Origin: Hymenobacter cavernae
GTDB lineage: Bacteria > Bacteroidota > Bacteroidia > Cytophagales > Hymenobacteraceae
Length of the DNA stretch: 64,000 bases
Reading direction: 5' to 3'
NCBI RefSeq assembly: GCF_014641455.1
Contig: NZ_BMHT01000006.1
Span: 62,001-126,000, forward strand
A program made the position numbers and the translations under genes. Shown in pieces: positions 14,868 to 23,483 of the stretch (its first letter is position 1; every line of letters starts with the position of its first letter). A model generated the notes under the pieces. The model ran no database searches. It saw only the letters and a program-made list of their open reading frames with translations, and was not told the origin of the DNA.

Positions 14868-17162
14868 TTACTTCTGCGAGAGCTGAGCGCCACCCGTTTC
14901 CTGCAAGCGGATCAGGTTCAACGCAGAGCCAGCCTTGAACCACTCAATCTGACCTTGGTTGTAGGTATGGTTCAGGTTGATCAGGTCCGTGTCACCGTCG
15001 GTGTGGTGCAGACGAGCCTGGATCTGGCTGCCCGGCGCGAACGTCGTCAGGCCAATGATGTCGATCGTGTCGTCCTCCTCGATCAGGTCGTAGTCGGCCT
15101 TGTTGGCGAAGGTGAGAGCCAGCATGCCTTGCTTCTTGAGGTTGGTCTCGTGAATACGGGCAAACGACTTCACAATCACGGCGCGTACACCTAGGTGGCG
15201 AGGCTCCATGGCAGCATGCTCGCGCGAAGAACCTTCACCGTAGTTCTCGTCGCCTACTACTACCGAGCCGATACCCATCGACTTGTAGTTACGAGCAACC
15301 TGCGGCACTGACGAATACGGATTCCCCTGCGTCACTTGGTCCTTCACGGCGTTAGCTTCGCCATTGAAGGCGTTGGTGGCCCCGATCAGCATGTTGTTGG
15401 AGATGTTGTCCAGGTGACCACGGTACATCAGCCAAGGGCCAGCCATAGAGATGTGGTCGGTGGTGCACTTGCCCTGCGCTTTAATCAGCAGACGCAGACC
15501 TTTGAGGTCAGTGCCTTCCCAGGGCTTGAAGGGCTCCAGCAACTCTAGACGGTCGGACTCCGGATCAACGAGTACCTGTATACCTACGCCGGTGGCAGCA
15601 GGTGCCTGGTAACCAGCATCTTCTACGTCATAACCACGAGGAGGAGTTTCTACACCGCGTGGCTCATCTAGCTTCACTTGCTGACCATCTTTGGTGGGTA
15701 GCGTGTCAGTGAGCGGGTTGAAAGTCAAGTCACCGGCAATAGCGAAAGCCGTTACAATTTCGGGCGAAGCTACGAAAGCGTGGGTGTTCGGGTTGCCGTC
15801 GTTACGCTTAGCGAAGTTGCGGTTGAACGAGGTGATGATCGAGTTGCGGCGCTTGGGGTCATCGGTATGACGAGCCCACTGGCCGATGCACGGACCGCAA
15901 GCATTAGCCAGCACGACGCCGCCCATTTGAGCAAACGTGTCGAGCAGACCGTCGCGCTCTACGGTGTAGCGCACGAGTTCCGAGCCGGGCGTTACCGTGA
16001 ATTCAGCATTCACCGTCAGGCCCTTCGATACTGCTTGTTCGGCGATAGAAGCGGCGCGAGTGATGTCTTCGTACGAAGAGTTGGTGCACGAGCCGATCAG
16101 GCCTACTTCCAGCTTTTCGGGCCAGCCGTGCTCTTTCACAGCCGAAGCGAATTGCGAAATCGGCCAGGCAGCGTCCGGCGTGAAGGGGCCGTTTACGTGC
16201 GGCTCCAGCTCCGACAGGTTGATTTCGATCAGTTGGTCGAAGAAGTTAGCGGGGTTAGCGTACACTTCGTCGTCGGCGCGCAGGTGTTGGGCTACGCCTT
16301 GGGCCAGTTCGGCAACGTCGGCGCGGTTGGTGCTGCGCAGGTAGTCAGCCTGGCGCTCATCGAAGCCGAATACCGACGTGGTAGCGCCGATTTCAGCACC
16401 CATGTTGCAGATAGTAGCCTTACCCGTAGCGGACATGCTTTCAGCGCCTTCGCCGAAGTATTCAACGATAGCACCGGTGCCGCCTTTTACGGTTAGGATG
16501 CCGGCTACTTTCAGGATTACGTCTTTAGGAGCTGTCCAGCCGCTCAGCTTGCCGGTCAGCTTCACGCCAATGACTTTCGGGAACTTCAACTCCCAGGCCA
16601 TTCCGGCCATTACGTCAACGGCATCAGCACCACCTACACCGATGGCAATCATACCTAGGCCACCTGCGTTTGGCGTGTGCGAGTCGGTACCGATCATCAT
16701 GCCGCCGGGGAAGGCGTAGTTTTCGAGCACCACCTGGTGAATGATACCAGCACCGGGCTTCCAGAAGCCGATGCCATATTTGTTCGAAACGGAGGCCAGG
16801 AAGTCGTACACTTCCTTGTTTTCAGAGTTAGCTTCGGCCAAATCTTGGTCAGCACCCAGGCGAGCCTGGATTAGGTGGTCGCAGTGTACGGTGCTGGGCA
16901 CGGCGGTTTTGTCTTTGCCGGCCTGCATGAACTGCAACAGCGCCATCTGGGCCGTGGCATCTTGCATGGCCACGCGGTCGGGGGCAAAATCGACGTAGGA
17001 AACGCCCCGCTCGTACGCACTGTTGACTTGGCCGCCATACAAGTGAGCGTACAGAATCTTTTCGGTTAGCGTGAGCGGACGGCCTACAGCGGCACGGGCG
17101 GCTTCAATGCGCTGGCCCATACCGGCGTACACGGCCTGAATCATTTCTATGTCAAACGCCAT
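14868..17162 (-). CDS. acn: Aconitate hydratase
   Basis: This 764-residue cytosolic [4Fe-4S] enzyme isomerises citrate to isocitrate in the TCA cycle. Its length and domain order follow the mitochondrial-type aconitases. Cluster cysteines are visible in GLIGSCTNSSYEDI and ANACGPCIGQW. HTPNAGGLGMIAIGVGGADA and the swivelling-domain motif ENYGEGSSREHAAMEPRHLG with the catalytic Ser are present. The start at 17162 (MAFDIEMIQ) is chosen over 17240 because the extension lies on the promoter. A minus-strand promoter pair (TTTG at 17245-17242 and TATATTTG at 17220-17213) precedes it and overlaps the divergent promoter of the gene at 17324. Confidence 0.95.
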   Translation of the reverse strand: MAFDIEMIQAVYAGMGQRIEAARAAVGRPLTLTEKILYAHLYGGQVNSAYERGVSYVDFAPDRVAMQDATAQMALLQFMQAGKDKTAVPSTVHCDHLIQARLGADQDLAEANSENKEVYDFLASVSNKYGIGFWKPGAGIIHQVVLENYAFPGGMMIGTDSHTPNAGGLGMIAIGVGGADAVDVMAGMAWELKFPKVIGVKLTGKLSGWTAPKDVILKVAGILTVKGGTGAIVEYFGEGAESMSATGKATICNMGAEIGATTSVFGFDERQADYLRSTNRADVAELAQGVAQHLRADDEVYANPANFFDQLIEINLSELEPHVNGPFTPDAAWPISQFASAVKEHGWPEKLEVGLIGSCTNSSYEDITRAASIAEQAVSKGLTVNAEFTVTPGSELVRYTVERDGLLDTFAQMGGVVLANACGPCIGQWARHTDDPKRRNSIITSFNRNFAKRNDGNPNTHAFVASPEIVTAFAIAGDLTFNPLTDTLPTKDGQQVKLDEPRGVETPPRGYDVEDAGYQAPAATGVGIQVLVDPESDRLELLEPFKPWEGTDLKGLRLLIKAQGKCTTDHISMAGPWLMYRGHLDNISNNMLIGATNAFNGEANAVKDQVTQGNPYSSVPQVARNYKSMGIGSVVVGDENYGEGSSREHAAMEPRHLGVRAVIVKSFARIHETNLKKQGMLALTFANKADYDLIEEDDTIDIIGLTTFAPGSQIQARLHHTDGDTDLINLNHTYNQGQIEWFKAGSALNLIRLQETGGAQLSQK

Positions 17163-17212
17163 AATAGAGAAATGGAAAGAGTGAAAAAGTAAGCTGCTTT
17201 TTGAACAGTACG

Positions 17213-17245
17213 CAAATATAAGCGCCCCTTGTTGCGGCACCCAAA
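17213..17245 (-). promoter_or_regulatory. Promoter of aconitase gene
   Basis: On the minus strand TTTG (17245-17242), a 21-base spacer and TATATTTG (17220-17213) match the Bacteroidota promoter TTTG-N17-23-TAnnTTTG. The start codon is about 50 bases downstream. Confidence 0.7.
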
Positions 17246-17256
17246 CTTTATATTTG
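17229..17256 (+). promoter_or_regulatory. Promoter of the thioredoxin-like lipoprotein gene
   Basis: TTG (17229-17231), a 17-base spacer and TATATTTG (17249-17256) lie 67 bases before the ATG at 17324. The box set interleaves with the aconitase promoter on the other strand, so both polymerases compete for the same DNA. Confidence 0.65.
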
Positions 17257-17323
17257 CGACGTTCTTATATAAACTAATTCCAGATTGGAGTAGTTTAGTC
17301 AAGCATTCTTTTCTTCTGAATCT

Positions 17324-18625
17324 ATGTTCTTTCCTTCCGCCATTCGGCAGATCGTAGCCGGAGCTAGCCTTGCGCTGGTGGTGGCTGGCTGCCAATCCAA
17401 TTCTTCCGAGCAAAAAGAGGCTGGTGCCACTTCCACGCCGGATGCTAACTACCTGCAAGCTGGTACCTGGCGCGGCGTGCTCTCAGCGCAAAGCCAGGAA
17501 ATTCCGTTCTTGTTTGACGTCGAAACCGGCAACAACAACCAGCCCGTGGCCGTGTACCTGCGCAATGGCGCCGAGAAGCTGAAGCTCGAAGAAATAGCCG
17601 CCGCCGGCGACTCAACCACCATCAAGCTAGGTGCCTTCGATGCGGCACTGGTCGTGCGCAAGGATGGCGAGGACAAGCTGAAAGGTGCTTGGGTGAAGTA
17701 TGACGCAAAGGAGCCGTATCGTGTGCCGTTTGCGGCGACCAAAGGAGAGAAAAGCTTATTTCTAAAAAAACAACCTAAAGCTTATCAAGCATTTGGCGGA
17801 ACCTATCGAGTTACCTTCAAGGATGAAGAAGGCAAAACTTATCCTGCTGTAGGTATTTTCGAGCAAGGGTCTAGCGAGGTAACAGGTACTTTCCTTACTA
17901 CCACTGGTGATTACCGGTATCTAGCTGGAGAAGTTGATGGCAACCAATTAAAGCTAAGCACCTTTGACGGCAGTCATGCTTTTCTATTCACTGCGCAGAT
18001 GCACCCTGCTAATACTGTAAATGTTATTACAGGCGACTTCTACAGCGGCAAGAGCGGCCATGAGACTTGGGTTGCGGACTTAGACTCTAACGCCAAGCTG
18101 CCCGACGCCAATTCGCTCACCTTCATGAAGCCGGGCGAGAAAAAGCTAGCTTTCAAATTCCCGAGCATCTACGAAGGCGGCGCCATCTCGCTTTCCGACC
18201 CGAAGTACAAGGGCAAAGTGGTGGTGGTGCAGTTGCTCGGTTCGTGGTGCCCCAACTGCATGGATGAAACGAACTTCCTGGCGCCGTGGTACGAGAAGAA
18301 CAAAAGCCGCGGCGTAGAAATCATCGGCCTAGGTTACGAGCGCAGCCCCGAGTACGCCAAAGCCGCCGAGCGCCTGCGCAAGATGAAGGACCGCTTCAAG
18401 GTTGGCTACGACCTAGCCGTGGCGGGCATCGCCGACAAGGACGCCGCCTCGAAGTCGCTGCCGCAGATAGACAAAGTGCTAGCCTTCCCCACCACCATCA
18501 TCATCGACAAAAAAGGCGACGTGCGGAAGATCAATACGGGCTTCTCCGGCCCCGGCACTGGCAAGTATTACGATGAGTTGGTAGCCGATTTCAACCAGAC
18601 GATTGATAAGCTGGTGAAGGATTAA
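17324..18625 (+). CDS. TlpA/ResA-type thioredoxin-domain lipoprotein
   Basis: A 433-residue lipoprotein with the lipobox VVAGC (Cys23). Its N-terminal two-thirds is a beta-rich domain with several GxY/F strands. The C-terminal thioredoxin fold of the TlpA-like type contains GSWCPNCMDE with Cys309 and Cys312 (C-P-N-C), then a conserved cis-Pro loop (LAFPTTIIIDKKG). It probably acts as a thiol-disulfide reductase at the outer or inner membrane face. The domain order (DUF-like barrel plus TlpA) is common in Bacteroidota. It is divergent from aconitase with interleaved promoters. The substrate is unknown. Confidence 0.85.
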   Translation: MFFPSAIRQIVAGASLALVVAGCQSNSSEQKEAGATSTPDANYLQAGTWRGVLSAQSQEIPFLFDVETGNNNQPVAVYLRNGAEKLKLEEIAAAGDSTTIKLGAFDAALVVRKDGEDKLKGAWVKYDAKEPYRVPFAATKGEKSLFLKKQPKAYQAFGGTYRVTFKDEEGKTYPAVGIFEQGSSEVTGTFLTTTGDYRYLAGEVDGNQLKLSTFDGSHAFLFTAQMHPANTVNVITGDFYSGKSGHETWVADLDSNAKLPDANSLTFMKPGEKKLAFKFPSIYEGGAISLSDPKYKGKVVVVQLLGSWCPNCMDETNFLAPWYEKNKSRGVEIIGLGYERSPEYAKAAERLRKMKDRFKVGYDLAVAGIADKDAASKSLPQIDKVLAFPTTIIIDKKGDVRKINTGFSGPGTGKYYDELVADFNQTIDKLVKD

Positions 18626-18639
18626 CAACCTAGCTTTCA

Positions 18640-18696
18640 AAAGCAAAGCAGACCGTCATGCTTCGACAAGCTCAGCATGACGGTCTGCTTTGCTTT
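18640..18696. repeat. TGTCATGCT-type palindrome, probable terminator
   Basis: A 23-bp perfect stem (18640-18662 with 18674-18696) contains CCGTCATGCT and has an 11-base loop. It separates the convergent lipoprotein and P450 genes and can act as a bidirectional terminator. The loop sequence CTTCGACAAGCTCAGCATGA is of a type often seen dispersed in Bacteroidota genomes. Confidence 0.8.
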
Positions 18697-18714
18697 ATCC
18701 TACGTCTGCAAAAT

Positions 18715-20109
18715 CTAGCTTCGTTTCCGAAACTGCAGCCGAATCTCCTGCCGCGGGCGGAGCGTGATGAGCGGTTGCAGCTGAATTGGTGGTTGCTCGA
18801 CCCAATCTACCTCGAAGCGGCGCAGCATTTCGAGCAACACCAACTGCATTTCAGTGAGGGCGAATTGATTGCCGATGCACAGGCGTGGGCCACCGCCAAA
18901 TGGAATGTACGCGTACGGCGGTTGCTGCTTCATCTGCTCGGGCGCAAAACGCTCGGGGCGGAACGTTTCGGCATCTTGCCAGAGGCTAGGTGCGTGGTGA
19001 ATGCCGAGCAGGTACGCGGAAACCAAAGTGCCTTTAGGTAGGCTGATACCGTTATACGAATCGTCTTCCTGCGCCACGCGGTCCACAATCCAGGCGGGCG
19101 GGTAGAGGCGCATGGTTTCCTGCACGATTTGCAGTGAGTAACCTAGGTTCGGCAAATCGGCAAAGGAAGCTGAGCGGCCGTCGAGCACCTGCGTCATTTC
19201 GGTCCGCATGCGGGTGACTACCTGCGGATGCTGGGCCAGCAAATACCACATCCACGACAAGGCATTAGCGGACGTTTCGTGGCCGGCTACGAGCAGGATC
19301 AGCGCTTCGTCGACTACTTGCTCTTCCGTCATCGGCTCGCCGGTGTCTTCGTAGCGTACATCGAGCAGCATTTGCAATAGGTCGTCGTAAGAGCCAGCCG
19401 TTTGCTGGCGCTGCCGCACGTAGCCGCGCACCATTTCGCGCAGCTCCGAGGCTAGCTTATCGTGCTGCTGAAACTGGTTTCGCAGGGAAAGCCACGGCCG
19501 CAGATACGGCTGCCGAATGGTACGCACATAAAACGCCTGGATAGCCGTGAGCAGCGCTGACATCTGCTCCAGCTCGGCATTGTTGATGTTGGTACTGAAA
19601 GTGGAACGCGCGATAATGCGAAACGCCGTGTTGGTCATGAGCTTATGCACCGCTACTTCCACGGCGCCTTCCTCCTGCCCCAGCTGGCGTTCGAGTGGCT
19701 TTAGGCATTCGTTTATTTCGGCCTGCATTACTTCCACTAATCCGGCCACGCGCTGCCGGTGAAAGCCCGGCTGAATCAGGCGACGCTGCTGGAGCCAGTA
19801 GCTGCCTTCGCTGGTGAGCAGGCCATGACCTAGGTAGCGTGCAATACCGTGCGAAAACTCCGACTTTGGATAGTTGCGGTGGTTCTTTTGCAGAATGTGC
19901 TGCACCAGGCCCGGGTCGCGGGTGAGCAGCGTGGGGCGGACGCCGCCGATGTACAGGATCAGCGTATCGCCGTACGTATCCAGGTAGCTGTTGAGAATCG
20001 GGATGGGGTTGGCCGCCAGCAGCATAGAGCCGAGCAATGACTTGTACCGCGGCACCACGGGCAGGTTTTTAGTACTTACTGAGGAGGTAACAGACATAGG
20101 GATGGGCAT
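18715..20109 (-). CDS. Cytochrome P450
   Basis: A 464-residue haem-thiolate monooxygenase. The I-helix motif is AGHETSANALSW, the K-helix E-x-x-R is ETMRLYPPAW, and the haem loop is FGGGPRLCIGNQFALTE with the axial Cys near residue 411. The length and full-length alignability fit soluble bacterial P450s. The N-terminus (MPIPMSVTSSVSTK) is not a membrane anchor. An alternative start is the ATG at 20097. No ferredoxin or reductase is adjacent, so its redox partner and substrate are unknown. The gene is flanked by two palindromic repeats (18640 and 20121). Confidence 0.93.
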   Translation of the reverse strand: MPIPMSVTSSVSTKNLPVVPRYKSLLGSMLLAANPIPILNSYLDTYGDTLILYIGGVRPTLLTRDPGLVQHILQKNHRNYPKSEFSHGIARYLGHGLLTSEGSYWLQQRRLIQPGFHRQRVAGLVEVMQAEINECLKPLERQLGQEEGAVEVAVHKLMTNTAFRIIARSTFSTNINNAELEQMSALLTAIQAFYVRTIRQPYLRPWLSLRNQFQQHDKLASELREMVRGYVRQRQQTAGSYDDLLQMLLDVRYEDTGEPMTEEQVVDEALILLVAGHETSANALSWMWYLLAQHPQVVTRMRTEMTQVLDGRSASFADLPNLGYSLQIVQETMRLYPPAWIVDRVAQEDDSYNGISLPKGTLVSAYLLGIHHAPSLWQDAETFRPERFAPEQMKQQPPYAYIPFGGGPRLCIGNQFALTEMQLVLLEMLRRFEVDWVEQPPIQLQPLITLRPRQEIRLQFRKRS

Positions 20110-20120
20110 TTACAGCAGCT

Positions 20121-20218
20121 TGTTATTCCGAGCATTCTGCGCCTCAAGCAGAGACAACGAATATGAGGCAATAACCTAGCTTTCTTTCCGCAGATTCCTC
20201 GCGCTGCTCGGAATGACA
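20121..20218. repeat. TGTCATTCCGAGCA-type palindromic repeat
   Basis: TGTTATTCCGAGCA (20121-20134) matches the reverse complement of TGCTCGGAATGACA (20205-20218) with one mismatch. Between the arms are CAGATTCCTCGCG-type bases and one ACCTAGCT. No gene is present. It resembles the REP-like repeats that place GAATGACA at their ends. Confidence 0.7.
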
Positions 20219-20340
20219 GGTTGATTCTCTTTTTCAAAACACAACATAAAGCGGGGTTTTGTGCGTACACCTAACACGAGCAGGCAGCCAGCTTGCTTTT
20301 AGCAATACCGCCACTCTCCCAAACCCAACCATCACCGCTT

Positions 20341-20652
20341 ATGTGGATTCAGCAAAAAACCGATACCCTAGCTCCGCTCGAAGAATTACAAGGCCGCACC
20401 GTAGGTCTAAAATTTGAGTGTAACCAGTGTCATACTGAAGTATTTACCGACCTGCTCGGTGTGCCGGCTCCCGACTCCGACGCCTCGTCGCTCGACGCAA
20501 CCGACCAGTTCGAAACCGAAGAAATCAAGTGCCCCGGCTGCGACATGATTCACAGCATCACCGTGAAAAGCACCTTCGACGGCGTCCGCTTCGATGTGTC
20601 TGACGTGACGGCCGATAAAATAAGCTACCAGGTAGCCGAGCCGGAAGCTTAA
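20341..20652 (+). CDS. Zinc-ribbon-like hypothetical protein
   Basis: A 103-residue protein with two CxxC pairs: FECNQCHTEV near residue 25 and IKCPGCDMIH near residue 60. This spacing suggests one structural zinc site. The rest is acidic and predicted beta-rich (HSITVKSTFDGVRFDVSD). The ATG at 20341 is preferred over 20293, as the extension is Pro/Gln-rich and follows no motif. No partner gene is evident, and a role in nucleic-acid or protein binding would be a guess. Confidence 0.65.
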   Translation: MWIQQKTDTLAPLEELQGRTVGLKFECNQCHTEVFTDLLGVPAPDSDASSLDATDQFETEEIKCPGCDMIHSITVKSTFDGVRFDVSDVTADKISYQVAEPEA

Positions 20653-20664
20653 AACTATGGCTTC

Positions 20665-20846
20665 GGTCGGGTTCTTAGGATTACACGGATTCGTGGCCGA
20701 TTAACAACCTAGGTTCTGGTCAGTAAAAAAGCCTTCCCACTGCTGGGAAGGCTTTTCTTTTTTCCGAATAAATCAGAAAGAGAGCGGAAGCGAATCGTCT
20801 ACAAAATCTGTGGAATCCGAAAAATCCGTCGAATCCGTGGTTCAGA
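20665..20846. repeat. Composite intergenic element, second copy
   Basis: A left arm with TTAGGATTACACGGATTCG and a right arm (about 20784-20846) with GCGGAAGCGAATCG, ACAAAATCTGTGGAATCCG and GAATCCGTGGTTCAGA flank the terminator at 20725. The right arm is clearly related to 1070-1119 and again abuts the stop codon of a minus-strand gene (20848). Confidence 0.75.
20725..20764. terminator. Bidirectional intrinsic terminator
   Basis: AAAAAAGCCTTCCCA pairs with TGGGAAGGCTTTTCTTTTTT around four bases. It lies between convergent genes. Confidence 0.85.
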
Positions 20847-20847
20847 C

Positions 20848-21828
20848 TTACTTCTCTCGTTCAATCGTGTAGTTGATCAACTGCTCCAGCGAAGTGCGCG
20901 CCGGCGAAGCCGGGAAGGTGTAAAGCAGTTGCAGGGCTTCATCGCGGTACTCCTGCATGCGGCGCACGGCGTAGTCGAGGCCGCCGGATTTTTTCACGAA
21001 ATCAATAACGGCTTGCACCCGGTCTTTGCGGCCGTCGTTGTTCTGCACGTTGAATATGACGCGGCGCTTGGTGAGCCAATCGGCCTGTTGCAGTGCGTAG
21101 ATGAGCGGCAGCGTCATCTTTTTCTCCTTGATATCGATGCCAACGGGCTTGCCGATTTCGGCCGTGCCGTAGTCGAACAAGTCGTCTTTGATCTGAAAAG
21201 CAATGCCGACTTTCTCGCCAAATAACCTAGCTCGCTCAATGGTTTCCTTATCGGCGCCGGCCGAAGCCGCGCCCACGGCGCAGCACGAGGCAATCAGCGA
21301 GGCCGTTTTCTGGCGGATAATATCGAAATACACGTCCTCGGTGATGTCGAGGCGGCGGGCTTTTTCGATTTGCAGCAGCTCGCCCTCGCTCAGCTCGCGC
21401 ACAGCATTCGACACGATTTTGAGCAGCTCAAAATCGTTGTTCTCCAAACTTAGCAGCAGGCCTTTGCTCAGCAGATAGTCGCCGACGAGCACCGCAATCT
21501 TGTTTTTCCAGAGCGCATTGACCGAGAAAAAGCTGCGGCGGTAGTTCGATTCATCTACCACGTCGTCGTGCACGAGGGTGGCCGTGTGCAGCAGCTCAAT
21601 GAGAGCCGCGCCGCGGAACGTTGCTTCGGGAAGTGGGTCGCCGCCGCTGATTTTGGCCGTGAAGAACACGAACATCGGCCGAATCTGCTTGCCCTTGCGC
21701 TTCACGATGTAGTTCATGATTTTGTCGAGCAGGGAAATCCTACTCTGCATGGACGCGCGGAATTTGTGTTCAAATTCCTCCATTTCGGCCGCAATCGGGG
21801 CCTTAATAACGTCCAGCGTACTTTTCAT
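20848..21828 (-). CDS. Polyprenyl diphosphate synthase (trans-isoprenyl type)
   Basis: A 326-residue all-helical prenyltransferase that extends allylic diphosphates with isopentenyl diphosphate, probably to make the side chain of menaquinone. First and second Asp-rich motifs are DDVVDE (within LVHDDVVDESNYRRS) and DDLFD (FQIKDDLFDYG). GDYLLSKG and KKMTLPLIYAL are also family landmarks. The length fits octa- or heptaprenyl synthases of Bacteroidota. The chain length cannot be read from the sequence. It is transcribed alone, towards the zinc-ribbon gene and the composite element. Confidence 0.92.
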   Translation of the reverse strand: MKSTLDVIKAPIAAEMEEFEHKFRASMQSRISLLDKIMNYIVKRKGKQIRPMFVFFTAKISGGDPLPEATFRGAALIELLHTATLVHDDVVDESNYRRSFFSVNALWKNKIAVLVGDYLLSKGLLLSLENNDFELLKIVSNAVRELSEGELLQIEKARRLDITEDVYFDIIRQKTASLIASCCAVGAASAGADKETIERARLFGEKVGIAFQIKDDLFDYGTAEIGKPVGIDIKEKKMTLPLIYALQQADWLTKRRVIFNVQNNDGRKDRVQAVIDFVKKSGGLDYAVRRMQEYRDEALQLLYTFPASPARTSLEQLINYTIEREK

Positions 21829-22012
21829 GCGTAAAGCTTGAGCAACTCAAGGCGCCGCAATGATACGGCGGGGCGGGGCGGTTTCCTAACCGACAAACCT
21901 ACTCAACGGTTTGGAATCGTGTAACACCGCGAAGTAGCAGGTTTTTGCCGCACTTTGGAGCCGTTATAGCCGTCTTTTGCTTCCTTGCTTTCGTTTCTAC
22001 TACCTAGCTTTT

Positions 22013-22882
22013 ATGGCCGACTCTCCTACCATTGTCGATTTTCTGCTGACCAGCCCTTCCCACTCTCGCCCATTTGAAGCCGATGCGCACTACTTGGCCG
22101 ATGGGCAGCCCAAGCCGTTGGTGGTGTTTGTGCACGGCTTCAAAGGCTTCAAAGACTGGGGCCATTTCAATGTATTGGCTGATTATTTTGCCCAGCAAGG
22201 CTTTGTGTTCGTGAAGCTTAATCTGTCGCACAATGGCGTGGTCCCCGGTGGCTCCGGCGACCTGGAAGACATGGAGGCCTTCGGGCACAATAACTTCAGC
22301 ATCGAGCTCGACGACCTAGGTGCGCTGCTCGATGCCTTGCATCAACCCGGCACCACGCCGCTACCCGCCACCGAACTCGACCTAGGTCGCTTGTTCCTGA
22401 TTGGCCATAGCCGCGGTGGCGGCTTGGTGCTACTGAAAGCGGCCGAAGACCCGCGCGTGACAGCCGTGGCCGGTTGGGCGCCCATGAGCGACTACGACCA
22501 GCGCTGGCCCGCCGAGGTGATGCGCCAGTGGCAGGCCAACGGCGTACAGTACATCGAAAATGGCCGCACGGGTCAGCGAATGCCACTTTACTATCAGCTA
22601 GCCGAAGACTTTCAGGCAAACCGGACCCGGCTCGATATTCCGGTGAATGTGCGCACCAAGCTGCGGCAGCCGCTGCTCATACTCCACGGCGACGAGGATG
22701 AAACCTTGCCGCTGCAAATGGCGCACGACCTGAAAAGCTGGAAGCCTGATGCCGAGATGGTCATTCTCCCCGGCGCCAATCACGCGTTTGGTGGCGGCCA
22801 TCCGTGGCCCCAGCATACGCTGCCTGAACACGCCCAGGAAGTAGCTGACCGCACCATTAGCTTTTTCAAAAACCTAGGTTAG
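22013..22882 (+). CDS. Alpha/beta-hydrolase family protein
   Basis: A 289-residue soluble hydrolase. The nucleophile elbow is GHSRGGG, the oxyanion strand HGFKGFKDWG, and the acid and base are probably in LHGDEDETLP and GANHAFGG. Together these match the dienelactone hydrolase/esterase-like branch. The ATG at 22013 is preferred over 21977 because the extension has no similarity pattern. ACCTAGCT lies just before the start. The TAG stop overlaps the GTG start of folK by one base, so the two are translationally coupled. The substrate is unknown. Confidence 0.85.
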   Translation: MADSPTIVDFLLTSPSHSRPFEADAHYLADGQPKPLVVFVHGFKGFKDWGHFNVLADYFAQQGFVFVKLNLSHNGVVPGGSGDLEDMEAFGHNNFSIELDDLGALLDALHQPGTTPLPATELDLGRLFLIGHSRGGGLVLLKAAEDPRVTAVAGWAPMSDYDQRWPAEVMRQWQANGVQYIENGRTGQRMPLYYQLAEDFQANRTRLDIPVNVRTKLRQPLLILHGDEDETLPLQMAHDLKSWKPDAEMVILPGANHAFGGGHPWPQHTLPEHAQEVADRTISFFKNLG

Positions 22883-23382
22883 TGAACACATCAACCGCTT
22901 ACCTGCTGCTGGGCAGCAACCTCGGCGACCGGGCCGCTACGCTCCACGCGGCCGTTGCGCAGCTAGGTGAGTTGGCCGGCCGCGTCACGGCCCAATCGGC
23001 GCTCTACGAAACGGCGGCCTGGGGCCTGGAAGATCAGCCGGCTTTTCTGAACCAGGCGGTGCGCCTTGCAACCTCTTTAGCGCCGGAGGCGCTGCTCGAT
23101 GCCTGCCAGCGCGTGGAGCAGCTAGCGGGCCGCGAGCGGCTGGTCCGCTGGGGCGCCCGCACCCTCGACGTGGATATTCTGCTGTACGGCGATACTGTGT
23201 TGGATACACCTAGCTTGCAAGTGCCTCACCCGCGCCTGCCCGAGCGCCGGTTTGCGCTGGTGCCGCTGGCCGAAATTGCGGCGGATGTAGTGCATCCAAA
23301 GCTAGGTCGCACGGTGGCGCAATTATTGGCGGTGTGTGCGGATGAGCTGGGTGTAGTAAAAATTGATGTTTTTTCCGCATAG
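22882..23382 (+). CDS. folK: 2-amino-4-hydroxy-6-hydroxymethyldihydropteridine diphosphokinase
   Basis: A 166-residue enzyme of folate synthesis that transfers pyrophosphate from ATP to hydroxymethyl-dihydropterin. LLLGSNLGDR at the N-terminus, ETAAWGLEDQPAFLNQAV (the E/T-x-P-x-G/x-x-D-Q-x-x-F-L-N signature) and RWGARTLDVDILLYG with the two catalytic Asps are present. The length is normal. The start is GTG at 22882, overlapping the preceding stop. Coupling to the alpha/beta-hydrolase gene is unexplained by known folate enzymology. Confidence 0.95.
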   Translation: MNTSTAYLLLGSNLGDRAATLHAAVAQLGELAGRVTAQSALYETAAWGLEDQPAFLNQAVRLATSLAPEALLDACQRVEQLAGRERLVRWGARTLDVDILLYGDTVLDTPSLQVPHPRLPERRFALVPLAEIAADVVHPKLGRTVAQLLAVCADELGVVKIDVFSA

Positions 23383-23483
23383 CCCAACTTCATAGGATTG
23401 CCCCTCAATAATTAGCCTAATCTATTTACTTATTTACAAATTAAAAATACCACATAAATACAGATAGTAGTCAGCACTTTAAC

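Noticed and set aside
15780..16496. Open frame opposite aconitase
   Set aside because: Fully within a conserved enzyme gene on the other strand; low-complexity translation without motifs.
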